A DNA stretch of 64,000 nt from Takakia lepidozioides. Its lineage: Eukaryota; Streptophyta; Takakiopsida; Takakiales; Takakiaceae. Within the stretch, counting starts at the first letter, position 1, and each line of letters opens with the position of its first letter. A model generated the notes under the pieces. It worked only from the letters and a program-made list of their open reading frames with translations. It was not told the DNA's origin and searched no databases. Positions 21,475 to 34,235 of the stretch are shown in pieces. The stretch covers positions 76,613,053 through 76,677,052 of the forward strand of contig CM060732.1 of the NCBI GenBank assembly GCA_030704615.1, in the 5' to 3' direction. The translations under genes were made by a program, and so were the position numbers.

Positions 21475-24037
21475 CTACTCAAGCATGTAAATACGAGATC
21501 CTATATCAGAAACCAGCCAATCAAAGCCTGTGAGCAATCCCTCTCCTGTCATAGCACTACAGCCAATGATCTGCCAGTGTCGACTTCTATCCATCACCTC
21601 CAAACTGAGTACCTGTCCATGGAATTGCCTGATGAGTGCACTAGACCTCTGAAAGAAGCTTGTCAACCCTCCAGACAACAAAGTAAAAAAAGTTACTTCT
21701 TTGGGCATAGTGCACACTTCCCAATTTGCAGCACAAGAGAACTATAAATCTGGGGCCCTGGGCCAAAGGGAGAGGTTATCACATTTAGTTCTTCAATTCG
21801 ATCTCAATGAAGGAACAAGCCCATCATCTCTCTGCTTTTTCTCTCTCAGCTTAGAAACCAGTTTAAGTCGACAAGTGTTATAGTTGCAATGGGCACTGAT
21901 TCTTGGGGCCCAAATGGCTCTTCCTTTTGGTTCTTCTTCGTCCCATAAACCCTCACAACTTCCCAAGGACATCATAAAATTTCTCTCTTTCTTTCTTTGT
22001 TCCCCAACTTGAGGACCAGATGTGATTGGCAGCTCACCTGCATAAGGCCGAGCAACACTTGGATGTGCTCTTTGGTTCTCTTTGGAATTCTACATTGTCA
22101 TGGGCCACTTAGGCACCCATGGATGGTACAAATTTTACTCTTTCCTATTTCCCTTCTCTCTAGTGGACCTTATAAGTTCCACCTGGGAGGCCACCTGGGT
22201 CAATGGTCACAAAGGTACGACACGCAAAGTCTAACGAGTTTAACAACTGTTTGTAGTGCCATTTTACCTTCGCAATTTCCTCAGGTTTTAGTGAACCTTT
22301 TATATCTTGCTTGTTTGCCAGTATTAGCAATGACGCTCCGGTTAATTTCTGCATCAATGCAAAGAGTCCAATAGTACTGTTCAAAATATGACCAAGAGCT
22401 GGAGCAGGCAATGGAAGACACATAAATTTCCTCACCAAGAATCTCCAGGCCAAGAAAGCTACAAATATTTGGTTGGTCAACAATTTTGGTCTGTTTCTAT
22501 TGCCAAACACTTCTGTGAGCATTTTCCTTTTTGAATGTCATGGAGTTGGTAGCCCTCACTTGCTGCTCTAAAGACCACTGTGCAACTGCTTACAGTAACA
22601 TGGGAGTCTTATATTCTCAAAAGACCTTCATAAACTGACAGGCTGAATGAAGACAAGAAACAGAGACAAACGCACATGTATGTGATTACCTCTTCTTTGA
22701 GAAGGCCATGAAGCTCTTGCCGGCAATCATCCAGGCGGCGTAGGTCCAAGCTATCCACTACCCAGACCATGCCATCAGTCTGCTCATAATAATTTCTCCA
22801 ATAGGATCGCAGAGTCTTCTGTCCCCCAACGTCCCAAATGTTGAGGCGGAAGCTGTACCCATTTGCAATCAACCGATGACAAGAATGATGCAACAGATCT
22901 CTCTTCTGCCTCTCTAAGCTCTAGGTGTGAGGGGACACATTGGAAAGTTGGGCCTCCACACCCTATCACTATTTTCCCCAAAGAGGAATCTAGGGATGTC
23001 TTTGTTAAATTTAACTCCTTGTACTCAATTTCTTGATTCAGTTTCACGATTGAGAGTCACATGTCATGAGAAGGTCAGTGGTGAGATTGAAAATGTTTTT
23101 CTTGAGTTGCCTAGATGAAGCCCCATGTACTAGCATGAAAATTGAGGTTTGGAAAAGGGCTGAGCTAATAAGTTCCTTCCTGGGCTGACTCCTTAGGTGG
23201 CTTTCTTCCGAAACATACAAGACCTTTGTGCAGCACTTGCAACCTCAAAACTAAGGAATGTCACCCAACCAGTTTTGAGGATACCTGTTATATTGCATGG
23301 TCTTGATATTAAAGCCAAGGGTAGGGCTTATGCTGCTTGTGTCCTCCCCATTGATGCGTTTCACTATTGTAGTTTTACCAGCATTGTCCAGACCCCTGTG
23401 TTCCCCAGAGATTCAAATCTACCGTGTCTGATCAGTAATATGACAAACTGCGCATTGTGCGCATAAACCGCACACACACTATAACTGGAATTCAGGTCTA
23501 ACTCCTTGGTTTTTCTTGCTCTGGATTTATGGGACACTCCAGTTCCCGTGACACATTTCACATGTAGAAAAACTAGTTCTGGTGGTTTTTACCATTTAGG
23601 GTTGGAGGACTAGAGCGGCACTTGCTGCTAAACAGAAGGCCCTTCAACGAAACATATGCTGTCACAGTTAGAGCAAATAGCACCACAGCTCGGAAGAGAA
23701 TCCATAGAAGAAGATAGCACTACAAGTGCAATACTCAATGAAGAGGTATACGAAGGATAGAACCCAAAAGAACACATCATCATCTACGCCCACAAGCTTC
23801 TCTGACGTCACATGTGGGCAGTATTACCTACCTTCTTGGCACACATCCTGGATTGCCAAGAATCTCAGTATGCAAGCCTCCTGCTGGTCAGAGGGCCAGG
23901 TTCAGCATGCAAAATTTCGAAAACATACAAGGAAGAGATATCTGGGAATGAGAGGGAGAGCTAAGATCTTACACCATAAGAATGCGCATTTCCTTCTCTT
24001 TTCTTTTCACTTTTCTGATAATTGTCAGTAGCCCCAT
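21475..24037 (-). CDS. ARL2: ADP-ribosylation factor-like protein 2 (TITAN5 family)
   Basis: This small GTPase works with tubulin-folding cofactors in tubulin assembly and is called TITAN5 in Arabidopsis. Five minus-strand coding exons join exactly in phase: 24037-23973, 23395-23285, 22852-22690, 22348-22268 and 21612-21475, giving 185 residues, the family length. It opens [20 protein letters not shown]. GTPase motifs are GLDNAGKTT (G1), [10 protein letters not shown] with the G2 threonine, [11 protein letters not shown] (G3), LLILANKQD (G4) and GCSAMTGEG (G5). The first exon ends two bases into the Val codon before the P-loop, which makes it easy to miss. It shares a 433-base divergent promoter with the syntaxin gene. 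Confidence 0.96.
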
Positions 24038-24470
24038 CTCGTCTCCTCCTCCCAATCAGAAGAGCACTGCGCCTGATCAAGGTGCTTGAATGCAACGAAA
24101 TCAACCGCCCAGTTCCTGATCTTCAAGACTATGTTCAAAATCAATCGCCCGCAAAGGAAATCTTGCAGCTGGAAGTTGTTCTCCCTAGAATCTGCACAAC
24201 TGGATACCCCATGACCGGTTCGACCGCTGATTGCCGGTCCCAAGTCCAGTAGGTCACGGACTCCAGGAAGATGACCTATAGCCGTGGCTAGCGGACCCCA
24301 AAGCCGTCCTGTGTAAGGAACAGCGAAGGTGGTTGGGGTCTCTTTGAGAGCTGGAGGTACTTAGAGCACCCTAAAGATCTGTGTTGCAGGTGGGCTTGGG
24401 CAGGATTTGGGAGATGGTGCGCCGGCTCTGAGGGAGAAGAAAAAAAGTGGAAGAAAGTAGGCAAGTAGAC
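24038..24470. promoter_or_regulatory. Divergent promoter between ARL2 and syntaxin
   Basis: The 433 bases between opposite ATGs must carry both 5' UTRs and core promoters. No TATA box or other named element stands out. Confidence 0.5.
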
Positions 24471-27436
24471 ATGCCTATGTCAGTGGGATCCACGGCTCCT
24501 GCTTCAGATAGGGATCGAACTTCAGAATTTCATGCCATTGTAGATCGATTGAGGAAGACACAAGCATTTTCTGGATCGACCACAAATTCGTCAGTGCCCG
24601 CAACCAACGGTCATGCGGAGACGGCAAGGTTGCTGGGGCCTCAGCCCTCAGCTTCTGTGCAATCCGAGTTCAACAAAAGGGCTTCACAGATCGGGCTGAG
24701 CATCCATCAAACATCTAAGAAGCTCACGAATCTTGCCAAGTGTATGTTCTCCATATACCTGACTCTTTGAAAGGCAGCCACTGCAGGAGAGCTGAAATGG
24801 GTCATATCTGTGCAGTTTTTTTTTTCCCTGGACAGTCGAATGTAGCAGATGGTCCAGGTTACAGATTGATTAATGGTTTAATCCAGGTATTGTCTCTTCT
24901 ACTAGTTGTAGATGAAGGCTTTCGTTTGTAATCAGGGTCGGTGAGGTCAGATTGCTGAGTAAATATGTCAACGGTTCTGGATGGAATTAGGTTGAGGAGA
25001 AGATGGGTCGGCTGTCGTATCAGCTTTGTCAGAGGTTGCTGTCGTTTGAAATTTTTAATCATTTCAAAAGAGTCGGCAGTTGAGTGAGCCGGATAAGCCT
25101 TAAAATGAAATCTATCAAGAATTAATGTCGAGTGTTACTGCCTGAAGCAGTTTATAAGTACGATCTGATGGACTGTTCATTGAGCATTGACTGGTTAAAT
25201 GGCAGTGGCAAAAAGAACGTCCATGTTTGACGATCCAGCTGTGGAGATTCAAGAACTCACTGCGGTCATCAAGCAGGATATCACTGCCCTGAATGCAGCA
25301 ATTTCGGACTTACAGGTCGTTTGCGATTTGCGGAATGATGGGGGAAATCGAACCAAACACAGTACTGAGCACTCTACAACTGTTGTGGACAACCTAAAAA
25401 GTCGACTCATGAGCACTACAAAGGAATTCAAGGATGTCTTGACAATGCGGACAGAAGTGAGCTTGCATACTCACCTTTCTTATGATAATGCTGCAATGCA
25501 ACTTCGGTTGCTTTGATTGCTTGGCAAGAAGTTCTTGTGCCTGACAGTGCTCTCTGTTATCTGCAGAACTTGAAAGTTCATGAAAACAGAAGGCAGCTGT
25601 TTTCAGCGTCACCTGTTAAGGACCAAGGCAATCCATTTGTCCGCCAGCGGCCCCTCGCCACACCCAGCAGTAGCAGTTCAAGTGCCTCCCCTGCCCCTTG
25701 GGCCAATGGAGCCACTTCAAGTTCGCAGCTCTTCAGTTCCAGGTATCCTGCCTGAAGCCAAAGCTGGATTTTGGAATCATTTATCTCAGCAGAGTCGGTA
25801 CAGACTTTGAGCTATTGAATTTTTGGGGTGCTTGAAATGAGCCAAACACCAAACATCAGAGAACAAAGAAAAACAGTTCGGGATCGTAGGATCTCTAGAT
25901 TGTAGGTTCCAGCACCACTCTGCCATGTCTGTCTGTACAATCAATGTTGAATAATTTTCATGTTTCCTGTACACCTCCTGGACAATCTTCCTTGTGTTGG
26001 TCGCACATTTCTAAACAGCTGGATCAACCATGCTGAAGTCCTTGGCCAACTAACCTTTAAAAACAAAAATAGTGATGACCAATAATCTGCCAAACACTGC
26101 ATGGGGTTTATTTGGGGGTTTAATGATGGATCGCTTGACTAACAGGCGCCGGTCAAGCATAGAGGGGACATCCCCAAGGGCAGCACAAGGGCAAATGCAG
26201 CAACAAATGGTGCCAGTCCAAGACAATTATCTGCAAAACAGAGCAGAGGCACTCCAGAATGTGGAGTCCACCATAGTGGAGCTTAGCAACATTTTTACAC
26301 AGTTGGCCACCATGGTTGCTCAGCAAGGTGAAATGGCAATCAGGTATAGTTTACCCCAAACATTTGTTCGGAATATGTATTGTTGCAGTCATCATTGTAT
26401 TGTTAGAAGATTGTAGTGCAGTTGGGTAGAATCCTGAAGCCTTAAATATGTAGAACTAATGATGTCAGAGATGTGCAAGCAAGCATTGAAGAGCCTGAAG
26501 TGGAGGATATTATGTCTCCACAACATTTACTGGCTTGCTTTCACAGACGTATGCAACAAACTTACAATGCTGAGAAGGAATCCGGTTTCTCTGATCAACA
26601 ATTTCCCCAAGGAGTGGATGTAAGCATCCAGGTGTTCTGCCTCTATCTCTGCTAGGAATCTCTTGGCCTTGTCTTTGTTGAGAACATGGGCAGCTCGTGT
26701 AAACAGTCTCTACATAAATGTGACTATGTTGCATTGCTTGAGATTCCTGTTACTTGAATTGTGACAAATATCCTCATTGGATGCTCCCTGGTAATGTTGC
26801 CTATGACACATCCTTCAGGATCCTGACCATAATGGTTTTGGTGGTGCAACCCACCAGGATATCTAGGAGATTCAAGTGGAACTTTCTGAGGGGCTTGTGT
26901 ACAGCTAGTGCCAGTCACAGGGAATTCAGTATTGTTCAATGTGCAAGCCATTGACTTCATACGAGGTTGATTCCAGCACTACTACTGTGCCCTATGGCTG
27001 GAAACAGATGTGACAAATGTGCCTTGTGACTGTTGCCGGACAGAGCACAATGTCATTGAAGTAAAAATTAGGGTGATGCAACCTATTTGTGAGTGGCAGA
27101 TAACATAGCGATTAGATGTTACTCGATATACCCTTGTGCCATAGACAGCACACCAGGTAGTGGAAGAAGAGAAACAGTTCAGCAGCAAGTGGGAGATGAG
27201 GGAGTTAAAAGAGCCAGTTACCACCTGCAGTGCCAAACACAGTGAGCTGACGGGAAATATTTGTATTGTATGACAGGATTGATGAAAATATTGACGACAC
27301 TCTGGCAAACGTGGAGGGGGCACAAGGACAACTTCTGAAGTACTTGAACCGTATATCATCCAATCGATGGCTCATTGTTAAGATTTTTTTGGTGTTGATT
27401 GCGTTCTTACTTATATTTGTAGTCTTCATAGCATGA
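24471..27436 (+). CDS. SYP32: Qa-SNARE syntaxin of the SYP31/32 (Sed5) group
   Basis: This membrane-anchored t-SNARE acts in ER-Golgi and intra-Golgi fusion. Five plus-strand coding exons join in phase: 24471-24741, 25206-25456, 25567-25742, 26146-26343 and 27277-27436, about 351 residues. The N-terminal region carries the Sed5-type signature RTSEFHAIVDRLRK, then SEFNKRASQIGLSIHQTSKK and AKRTSMFDDPAVEIQELTAV, the Habc region. A Gln/Ser-rich linker follows. The SNARE motif has the central glutamine in IFTQLATMVAQQGE, and the C-terminal anchor is WLIVKIFLVLIAFLLIFVVF. The start is the first ATG in frame after upstream non-ATG codons; a second ATG lies two codons later. The last exon lies behind a 933-base intron. 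The gene appears intact. Confidence 0.95.
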
Positions 27437-28429
27437 AGAGATTCACACCATCATGGACAGAACTTCTTAGGTAAGGCTGATTTTCTTTACTAGGCAGAGC
27501 CCCCCATTCATTTTGGATAAAAGAGAGAAGGCAACTTGTTGTATAATATAAATTGCGATACATGTGACACACCTGCACCATGCTTCAATTTGTGCTTTTT
27601 GAAAGAGATCGGGCTTCACCTCTCGAGTGCATGAAATACAATGCTATGTGGCTGATGTGCTGACAAGTAGGTGAGCCCACAAAGTACAACTCCTCACAAC
27701 TGCCTTTGAAGCAGTCCTTCCAGGGCTAACAATTTGTACATTGCTTTGGTGTTGGTGACGAGGACTTCAATTCACCATTCTTAATGGTCTTGCACTCGAC
27801 CTAACAGTGCAAGGGGATTGCAGGTATAAAGATGTTTAATGTTGGTCAGCTTTCTTTTTTGTTTACTTCTTTTTCCTTGTTCTTTCTTTACCTTATCTCA
27901 GCAGTGGGACTGGAGGCCAGTCTTCAATTACCCCTGTGTAAGAAACTTTGAATTGCAAGACTCCAGGACCAACATCGTTGTGTATGGCAATGTGAGAGCC
28001 TAGTAAATATTTAATGTTAGCCATATCCAAGTTGATGGAGACAAAGGCAACAGGATGACCTCTATTTTTCCTTCAGCCATGTTGTTAACAGGTGGAATTG
28101 AAAAGTAGGTTCTCGAAAAACACATCATGGATTCAGATATGAGTTGATATCACTCCACGCTCCCTTGGAAAAATCAACGTCTCGGGTTTCTCCACTGCCC
28201 TTTACAAATCATCGTCTACAAGTGAAGGTGGGTGACTCACTGAATTGGACTACCTTTTCTATGGCTCTAGAAGAAGACAAAGTGTACTTCGCTCATGTAC
28301 GGTTACTTTTCACCACAGCTCCGACTCACTACACAGTCATAGAGGGGAAACTTGTCTTAAAGTAGTTCGAGTTGGATTCACAGCCCTGTACAAGTTGTTG
28401 AATATGGGTCGATGATCGTAATCAATCAG
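27437..28429. other. Intergenic region after the syntaxin gene
   Basis: It should include the syntaxin 3' UTR. A short stretch near 28150-28215 reads as GKINVSGFSTALYKSSST in one frame and looks protein-like, but it lacks flanking exons and no family is recognised. Confidence 0.35.
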
Positions 28430-28990
28430 TTTGAAGATAGTGTTTACCAGGAATGCAAACAACACTGTCGATTTGAGGCCTGCCAGGCTCTTGGACAAAG
28501 AAACACAGATCTGTGACAGTGCTTTCCAAAGACAATTGGACCTCCGAGAGTACAGTTTATAAAAAATCGTCTAGATAGTTCTCCCAAAGTCTTACTTTTT
28601 TACCAAGTCGAGTTAAGAAATTTCGAAATCCTGTTAACGGATACAGACAAGAATGCGGACGCAAACGAGCCCCTCGTGGTGGTCCTACCTACCACTGTTG
28701 TTTGAGGGCCTCACATCCGAAGCGCATCGATCCTCAGTTGACTTCTGAAGATGAAGGAAAAGTTGCTACAGCGATTAATTACTTTATTTTCTAGAGGTGT
28801 TGTGACGGTGAGGGGAAGCATCCCAAAGTCTCAATACCATAAACAAAAACAAGACATCCCACATGCCGTTGCCCAGCAAAGGGGCTGCGGAATCTCAAAG
28901 GAGCTAGAGAGGGAGGGCTCAGGAATCTTGAGAGACCTACATAGAGAAGACTCCGTGTCTCCTTCAGGGGGTGGGCTCTATGCTTAGAAA
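28430..28990 (+). repeat. Diverged orphan copy of the Bet v 1-like gene promoter
   Basis: This stretch aligns in order with the 5' flank of the first Bet v 1-like gene (about 29945-30310). Shared words include TAGTGTTTA, a GAGGCC...GGCTCTTGG...ACAGAT block, the GCGGAC/GCGGGAC...CCCTCGTGG block, CATCCCACATG/ATCCCACATG...CCCAGCAAAG and GGGCTC. No Bet v 1 exon follows it, so it is probably a remnant of an older duplication. Confidence 0.5.
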
Positions 28991-30164
28991 GTGTATATAT
29001 ATTGAATATACAGTAGGTCAACTGGTTTACTTTCAGCTTGCGGTTTGTTGGTAATAGTAGTTGTGAGAGAAGATCAGATGTAATCAAGGTGGATCCATAT
29101 TCATGATGTGATTCTGTGACACCCCAAATGAGACGGAACAAACAGTTCTACCATGATATCACTATCTCGCATCAGGGAAAGATGTCAAGCTAGTTGCAAG
29201 CTGCAGTTGGTCAAACCTGATTTTCCCTGGGCTTTGAATCGTTTAGAGACCAACAGTTACCACAGCACCGACCATACTAACAACGGACGACTTCAATGGA
29301 GTTCTCGAAGTCCTCACCTTAATTTGCACCACCTGAGAGGATTTTTGGGCGTGTCTTATTGGAACCTGATAGTTTCACTCATCATCACATAGACATGAAA
29401 CAGTAATCTTGAACACAAAATATTTACAGTCGCAGAGTTGTGTTGCTTTTATTCCATGCTCTAGTTCACGTCACGCTCGTCATTGATCTACAGACTCATG
29501 TATGTGCATATATATAACGTACGAGTTCACTAAACAGCACATCACCATTTCTGCTTACACGAGTGAAAACCAGCCAGGAACGACAGGATCACTAGAGAAA
29601 CAACCTGTACTACAAATTTAGCGGCAAATTCAAAACACAGGCCTGCTCTCGACTGCATTTAAGTAACTATATCGTAGAGTAACAACTTGGTAAATCAGCA
29701 GTAAGTAAAAAGTGGGCTGTATAATAGTTTAGAACAACATGTCTGAAGTCCAAGGGGAACAAAACCTGCCGGACTATTTTAGGCGTTAGCCACAGTCAGA
29801 GACTCTGTCCGGAAGGCCCGATCCAAAACAGGGCATATCATCTGCAGAGCCCACGTGCGGAAGTAGTTCTAGACGTTTAGCGTTCGCAATTTCTAGTAGC
29901 ACCTCTAACCTAGTACTTAGCAGCAAGGGAAGTGGCTTGTTTCATGTAGTGTTTAACATGCGTGCAAAGAATACTGTGGTTTGAGGCCTTGGCTCTTGGA
30001 GCACAGATTTGTCGGCATCGTCAGAATTATAAACTCGTTTGTAAAAATCTGGGTACGTAGAGTTATCGCAATGTTTCTCTTTCTAAATTTCGGAATGGAT
30101 AGTGGACAAAAATGCGGGACGCAGGCGGGGCCCTCGTGGAGGGCCTGACACCAAAGCCTATCAA
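28991..30164. other. Intergenic region upstream of the first Bet v 1-like gene
   Basis: No gene is seen. The 3' part belongs to the upstream flank of the gene starting at 30468 and matches the orphan copy at 28430-28990. Confidence 0.35.
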
Positions 30165-30288
30165 CCATAAACAATTTAGAAGTATCCCACATGATGCTCC
30201 CAGCAAAGTGGCCAGGGGATCAGGAACCTCCAATGAGCATGAGATAAGACTGTCAGGAGTCGGTGGAAGCGGGACCTACAGGAGCAGG

Positions 30289-30295
30289 TATAAAC
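30289..30295 (+). promoter_or_regulatory. TATA box of Bet v 1-like gene A
   Basis: TATAAAC lies 179 bases before the ATG. The paralogue B has TATATA 181 bases before its ATG at the same alignment position, which supports it. Confidence 0.6.
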
Positions 30296-30467
30296 TCTTC
30301 TCTACAGAAAATGTCTGTGGGACCTCCGATTCAATAAGCCACCCACTTCAAAGCCCTTCCAAAGCATTCGAGGGAAAGTGTCTATTTCTCAACCACTCAG
30401 TGAGACGGGCTGAATCTCGTACTTGAACTGTCTCTTTGTGCATTTGGGGTCTCTTCACTGCAGAACC

Positions 30468-31308
30468 ATGCCGACAACACCCGAAATTTCAGAAGTGTAT
30501 CCGACCACTTCTGAGCACCTCTTTAGGCTGTTTAAGCTATTCGAGACACATCTACCCCAGCTCGTCCCTCATATAATCACTAAGGCAGTGCATGTTCAGG
30601 GCGATGGTGGCGTCGGCACAATCAATATCTACACCTTTGGGCATGGTATGTACAACTTTCTTCCTCTCCGCCAGCTTAGGTGATCGCATCTCATTGCCCA
30701 TGTTTCAAAACTACCCAGGTGGTTATAAGCCAGTGGCAGCTCATTTTCCATTCAGTCAATTCTAAGAGTACATATTAGGAGTGTTGAAATCACTCAAGTG
30801 GGTGTGGCTCTTTGATCTAGGGTCTTAATTAGCACTGAAAGGAGATCAGACTGTCCAGAGGTGTAGTGATATGTTTCCAGCTTTATAGCCATGAAGCAGG
30901 CCATTGAAGATTCAAATTTTGCACTTGCACGGGATGCACAATGCATGTGCGGCACGATTTTAATATCTTGGACTTGATCTGCTGTTGTTGATGCGCTTAG
31001 CCTTGTCGAAAGACAGAATGGACACTACAGGGAGCGTGACCGTGACGGACACTACCGAGGTGTATGACGAAGATACCAAGACCATGGTCATCGACGTCCA
31101 GGGAGATCCTCGGTACAGCTCCTTCAAACTGAAATTTCAGCTCTACCCCGGACCAGTTCCTGGCACTACCAAATTAACATCATTTGCAGAATACACACCA
31201 GTGGGGGATGCGCTCGGCCCAGAAGAGTATACTTGTCTTCTTCCTGAAATATTCGCATCTCTTGTGGCCCTTCCAGAGGATAAGTTAGAGGAGTTAGAGG
31301 AGAGTTAG
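30468..31308 (+). CDS. Bet v 1/PR-10-like protein, copy A
   Basis: The Bet v 1 fold (START-like) binds small hydrophobic ligands such as phenolics, alkaloid precursors or hormones. The role of this member is unknown. Two coding exons, 30468-30645 and 31001-31308, join in phase and give 161 residues, the normal family size. The glycine-rich P-loop appears as GDGGVGTINIYTF near residues 47-59. The later strands read TEVYDEDTKTMVIDVQGDP, LKFQLYPGPVPGTTKL and FAEYTPVGD, with a C-terminal acidic helix. The intron of 355 bases sits at the conserved Bet v 1 position just after the P-loop strand. An alternative acceptor at 31012 is also in phase and would drop several residues. The gene is nearly identical to copy B and more distant from the minus-strand copy near 58 kb. 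Confidence 0.82.
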
Positions 31309-31640
31309 AGCGCCCCAAGAAAAACTACCCATCAATCAACGCTGAGTACACCTGTAGACTTTGTATGAACTATAGTAAAGAATGAAACATGAACAACTAC
31401 TTTTGGGCAATCAACTAAGCTAGCCATAGTTTGTGAGTTACATTGGTGTTTGGCCAGTAGTCTAAAGGAGAAGCGCCTGCTATTAGTTACACAGGCTTTG
31501 GCTGGAGTCTTCTCTCTCTTGTTACTATAGTACTAGGGGTATGACGCTAGAAACCTGAATATATGTATACAGACTGAGCTTGGGGTCAAGTACAATCAGA
31601 GAGGTCATAGAGCTCTATTGTTAGTTAATATACTTCTTAG
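31309..31640. other. 3' flank of Bet v 1-like gene A
   Basis: This aligns with the 3' flank of copy B, so it belongs to the duplicated unit. It probably holds the 3' UTR. Confidence 0.4.
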
Positions 31641-31791
31641 ACACAACCAAGTTGTAGCCCAGTGGTAAGGGGGTCAATCCACTGATTGGTGTCGCAAATG
31701 TGTCCACCTTCCTGCTGAAAGGCACTAACCCACTGGGGTAAGAGTCACACTAATGTACGCATCCTTCCTTAATTGCATCCTTCCTTAATTC
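31641..31791 (+). mobile_element. SINE-like insertion
   Basis: About 150 bases here are absent from the otherwise collinear copy B. The insert begins near AACCAAGTTGTAGCCCAGTGGTAAG, where TAGCCCAGTGG fits the tRNA-type pol III A box. It ends in two tandem GCATCCTTCCTTAATT units, as SINE tails do. A B box is weak (GGTGTCGCAAATG). Target-site duplications are not clear. Confidence 0.5.
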
Positions 31792-32095
31792 TAGTTGTTG
31801 ATCATATTGCTTGTAGCTGTAGATTATCATGGCGTTGGCAAATCTAAGCAAGTGAGTAGGGAAGTAGCTATGACATCTGCATAGTGGATCCAATATGTCT
31901 CAAAAAATTCAATGGAGACAACTAAGTATGTCATAGTTCCACATCTAGACATTTTATAAATGGTAATGCTATTGAGAAGGGAAAAGTCTGGAATCATCAT
32001 GGATAGAACAAAAGTTAGCTGGCCAACTCATGCAAGCTATGATGAAGTAATACCCCTTCTTTGGTGTAAGAAGCATATATAGGGGACAAGCCTGA

Positions 32096-32969
32096 AAAGA
32101 CAAAAATTGATAATATGGATTATCACATTAAAACAACACTCAACTACTACTGTAGAGGCCGCTATATTTCGATTCGACGGACCCCAGCCGGAATCATTAA
32201 ATATATGTAGGTCGTCAGGTCCAGCAGGCTTAATGACAATATTAATTACTTCGTTCCGACTTCATCCAATTTTTCAAGAATTGGGCACTTGTGGTATATG
32301 TCAAGATTCACTTGCAGTTGACATTCTCTGTGGTAAGTCATAATTATCGTTAGCCATAACTCTCTACCAAGCCATAGTCAAGGCCAGTGGTAAATATTTT
32401 TAATAAGTCTCAAACTTTGTTTTTATTATTATTTTGCTTTCCAAACTTAACGATTAGGAGTTACCATATTGCTACCTTTTGTTTTCAAAGTTCATCTTTT
32501 TAAGTGCAGATTATTCCCATATTTCGTCTACTCCCATGGCAGAATTTTAAAATATTCGTTCTCTCTTAAAATGAATTAATTAAAGACGAAATAGAGTATG
32601 GTAGTATACTTTGTCATCATTGTGAAACAATCTCAAAACCACCACGCCTACAAGTTCATCATCTATACATCTCATATCATGTCACTCCTCCCTCTACACC
32701 ACCACAAAAACCAGCATGTCATCTGGGCTTATCAATCTCTCTATCCGAGCTTCCTTTTTTTCCCCTGGCTCTGAGCCTCCACCAACACCTTATTTGTTCA
32801 GGTGACCTCTCCAACCGGTAAGCAAAGGGTAAGCAGCCATTTGTGCTTAGCAATTATTCAATATGGTGGTCACATGGCAATTGCTGCAGGTGGTGTCGCT
32901 TGCGAACTTTTGATAGCCACGTCATAATGACTGTGGCTCCCTAGTCCCACCTGGGACACCTCAGAGACG
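32096..32969. other. AT-rich intergenic region
   Basis: No gene or repeat family is recognised before the foldback element begins. Confidence 0.3.
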
Positions 32970-33439
32970 CCTAGGGATATTTGTAATCTAGGATTAGCCT
33001 AAACAGAGGCCTTGTCCCTACAAGGCAAGGTAGGGCACATTAAAGGGCTTTGGCATTAATGCCAGGAGCGAGCCCCCTCCGGGCCCACCCTCCATGTCTT
33101 TGCCATGCCCCTTGATGGCCATACCCACTCCTCGCCATGCATGCCCTGCCATGCTCCATGCGCCTTCCCCCACGCCCCATGCGAGGCCCCATGCCACATG
33201 CTCCATAGTCATGTTTGTTATTCATAGATGATTTTAAGGGGATGAGTCTAAAATGGAGGAGGTTAGGGGTGGGTTTAGGCTCGATAGGGTCGCGACTGTC
33301 TTAACATTGCTTATCTTGGCTCCCAAAGCAAACAACGGGGTTCTATGGATTAGTGAGTGGATTAGTGGACGCGAATATGACTAGATTAGATTAGTGAGGT
33401 GAGCTTGTGGATCACTAAACGCTTGATGTGATGCAGGGC

Positions 33440-34235
33440 GTTCAAGAGCTTCGAGGAAACCGCGGTCGAGATTTCCTTGGCATAGCACTTTGGTGATATA
33501 AGATATGTTTAGGGGAAACCGCGGTCGAGGTTTCCCCGGCATACCATTAACAAAAGCAACCATAATAAAAGGAACTCACATAGTTTGCAAAGAACTCACT
33601 AAGCCCCAAACAAACAAAACCCTCAACCAGCCGTCGCCCTAAGAGATCCTAATCTCATCCATCTTAAATTCATCCCTAAATTCATCCATGGGTAACAAAC
33701 ATGCTATGGAGCATGTAGCATGGGGGAGGGCTCATAGAGCGTGGCGAGCAAAGGCATGTGGGCCTATAGTGGGATTAGTTGACTGCATTAAATGGCATAA
33801 GGCTTTATTATAGCCCTTAATGAGTGGCTTCCTGTAGGGCCTTTGGATATTCCTAATCTAGGATTAGCATCAAGAGAGGCTTGTCCCCACAGGAAGTCAC
33901 TCATTAATGGCTGTAATGAAGCCTTCTGACATTTGATGCAGTCAACCAGCCCCACTATGGGGCCACATGCCCTTGCCTGGCCATGCCCACTTAGTGGCCA
34001 TACTCTGAGTTCTTTGCAAACTGAGGGAACCTCGAATGCGCTTCCTCAAGACATATTAAGATACATCATCATGTCAGGGAGACCTCGATCGCAATTTCCT
34101 CTAGACATATCTGATATCACCAAAGTGTATGCCAGGAAACGTCGACCGCAGGTTTCCCCCAAACATATTTGATATCACCTAAGTGATATGCCAGGGAAAC
34201 CTCAACCGTGGTTTCCTTGAAGCTCTTGAACGACT
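33440..34235. repeat. Dispersed GGAAACCGCGGTCGAG-type repeat units inside the foldback
   Basis: A self-complementary word of the form GGAAACCKCGGTCGAGRTTTCC recurs with about 60-base spacing and intervening TGATATMA. There are two units in the left arm (near 33455 and 33515) and three or four diverged units in the right arm (near 34080-34230). Confidence 0.6.

Larger units (their letters stand above)
30165..32095 (+). repeat. Segmental direct duplication, copy A
   Basis: This block aligns with 37935-39690 from the promoter (CCATAAACA...AAGTATCCCAC) through both exons, the intron and the 3' flank to AAGCATATATAGGGGACAAG. Copy A carries a roughly 150-base insertion at 31641-31791 that copy B lacks. 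Confidence 0.85.

Noticed and set aside
28144-28365. 74-codon open frame on the plus strand as a gene
   Set aside because: It does not begin with ATG in a good context, has no partner exons and no known domain; recorded only as a protein-like stretch in the intergenic entry.
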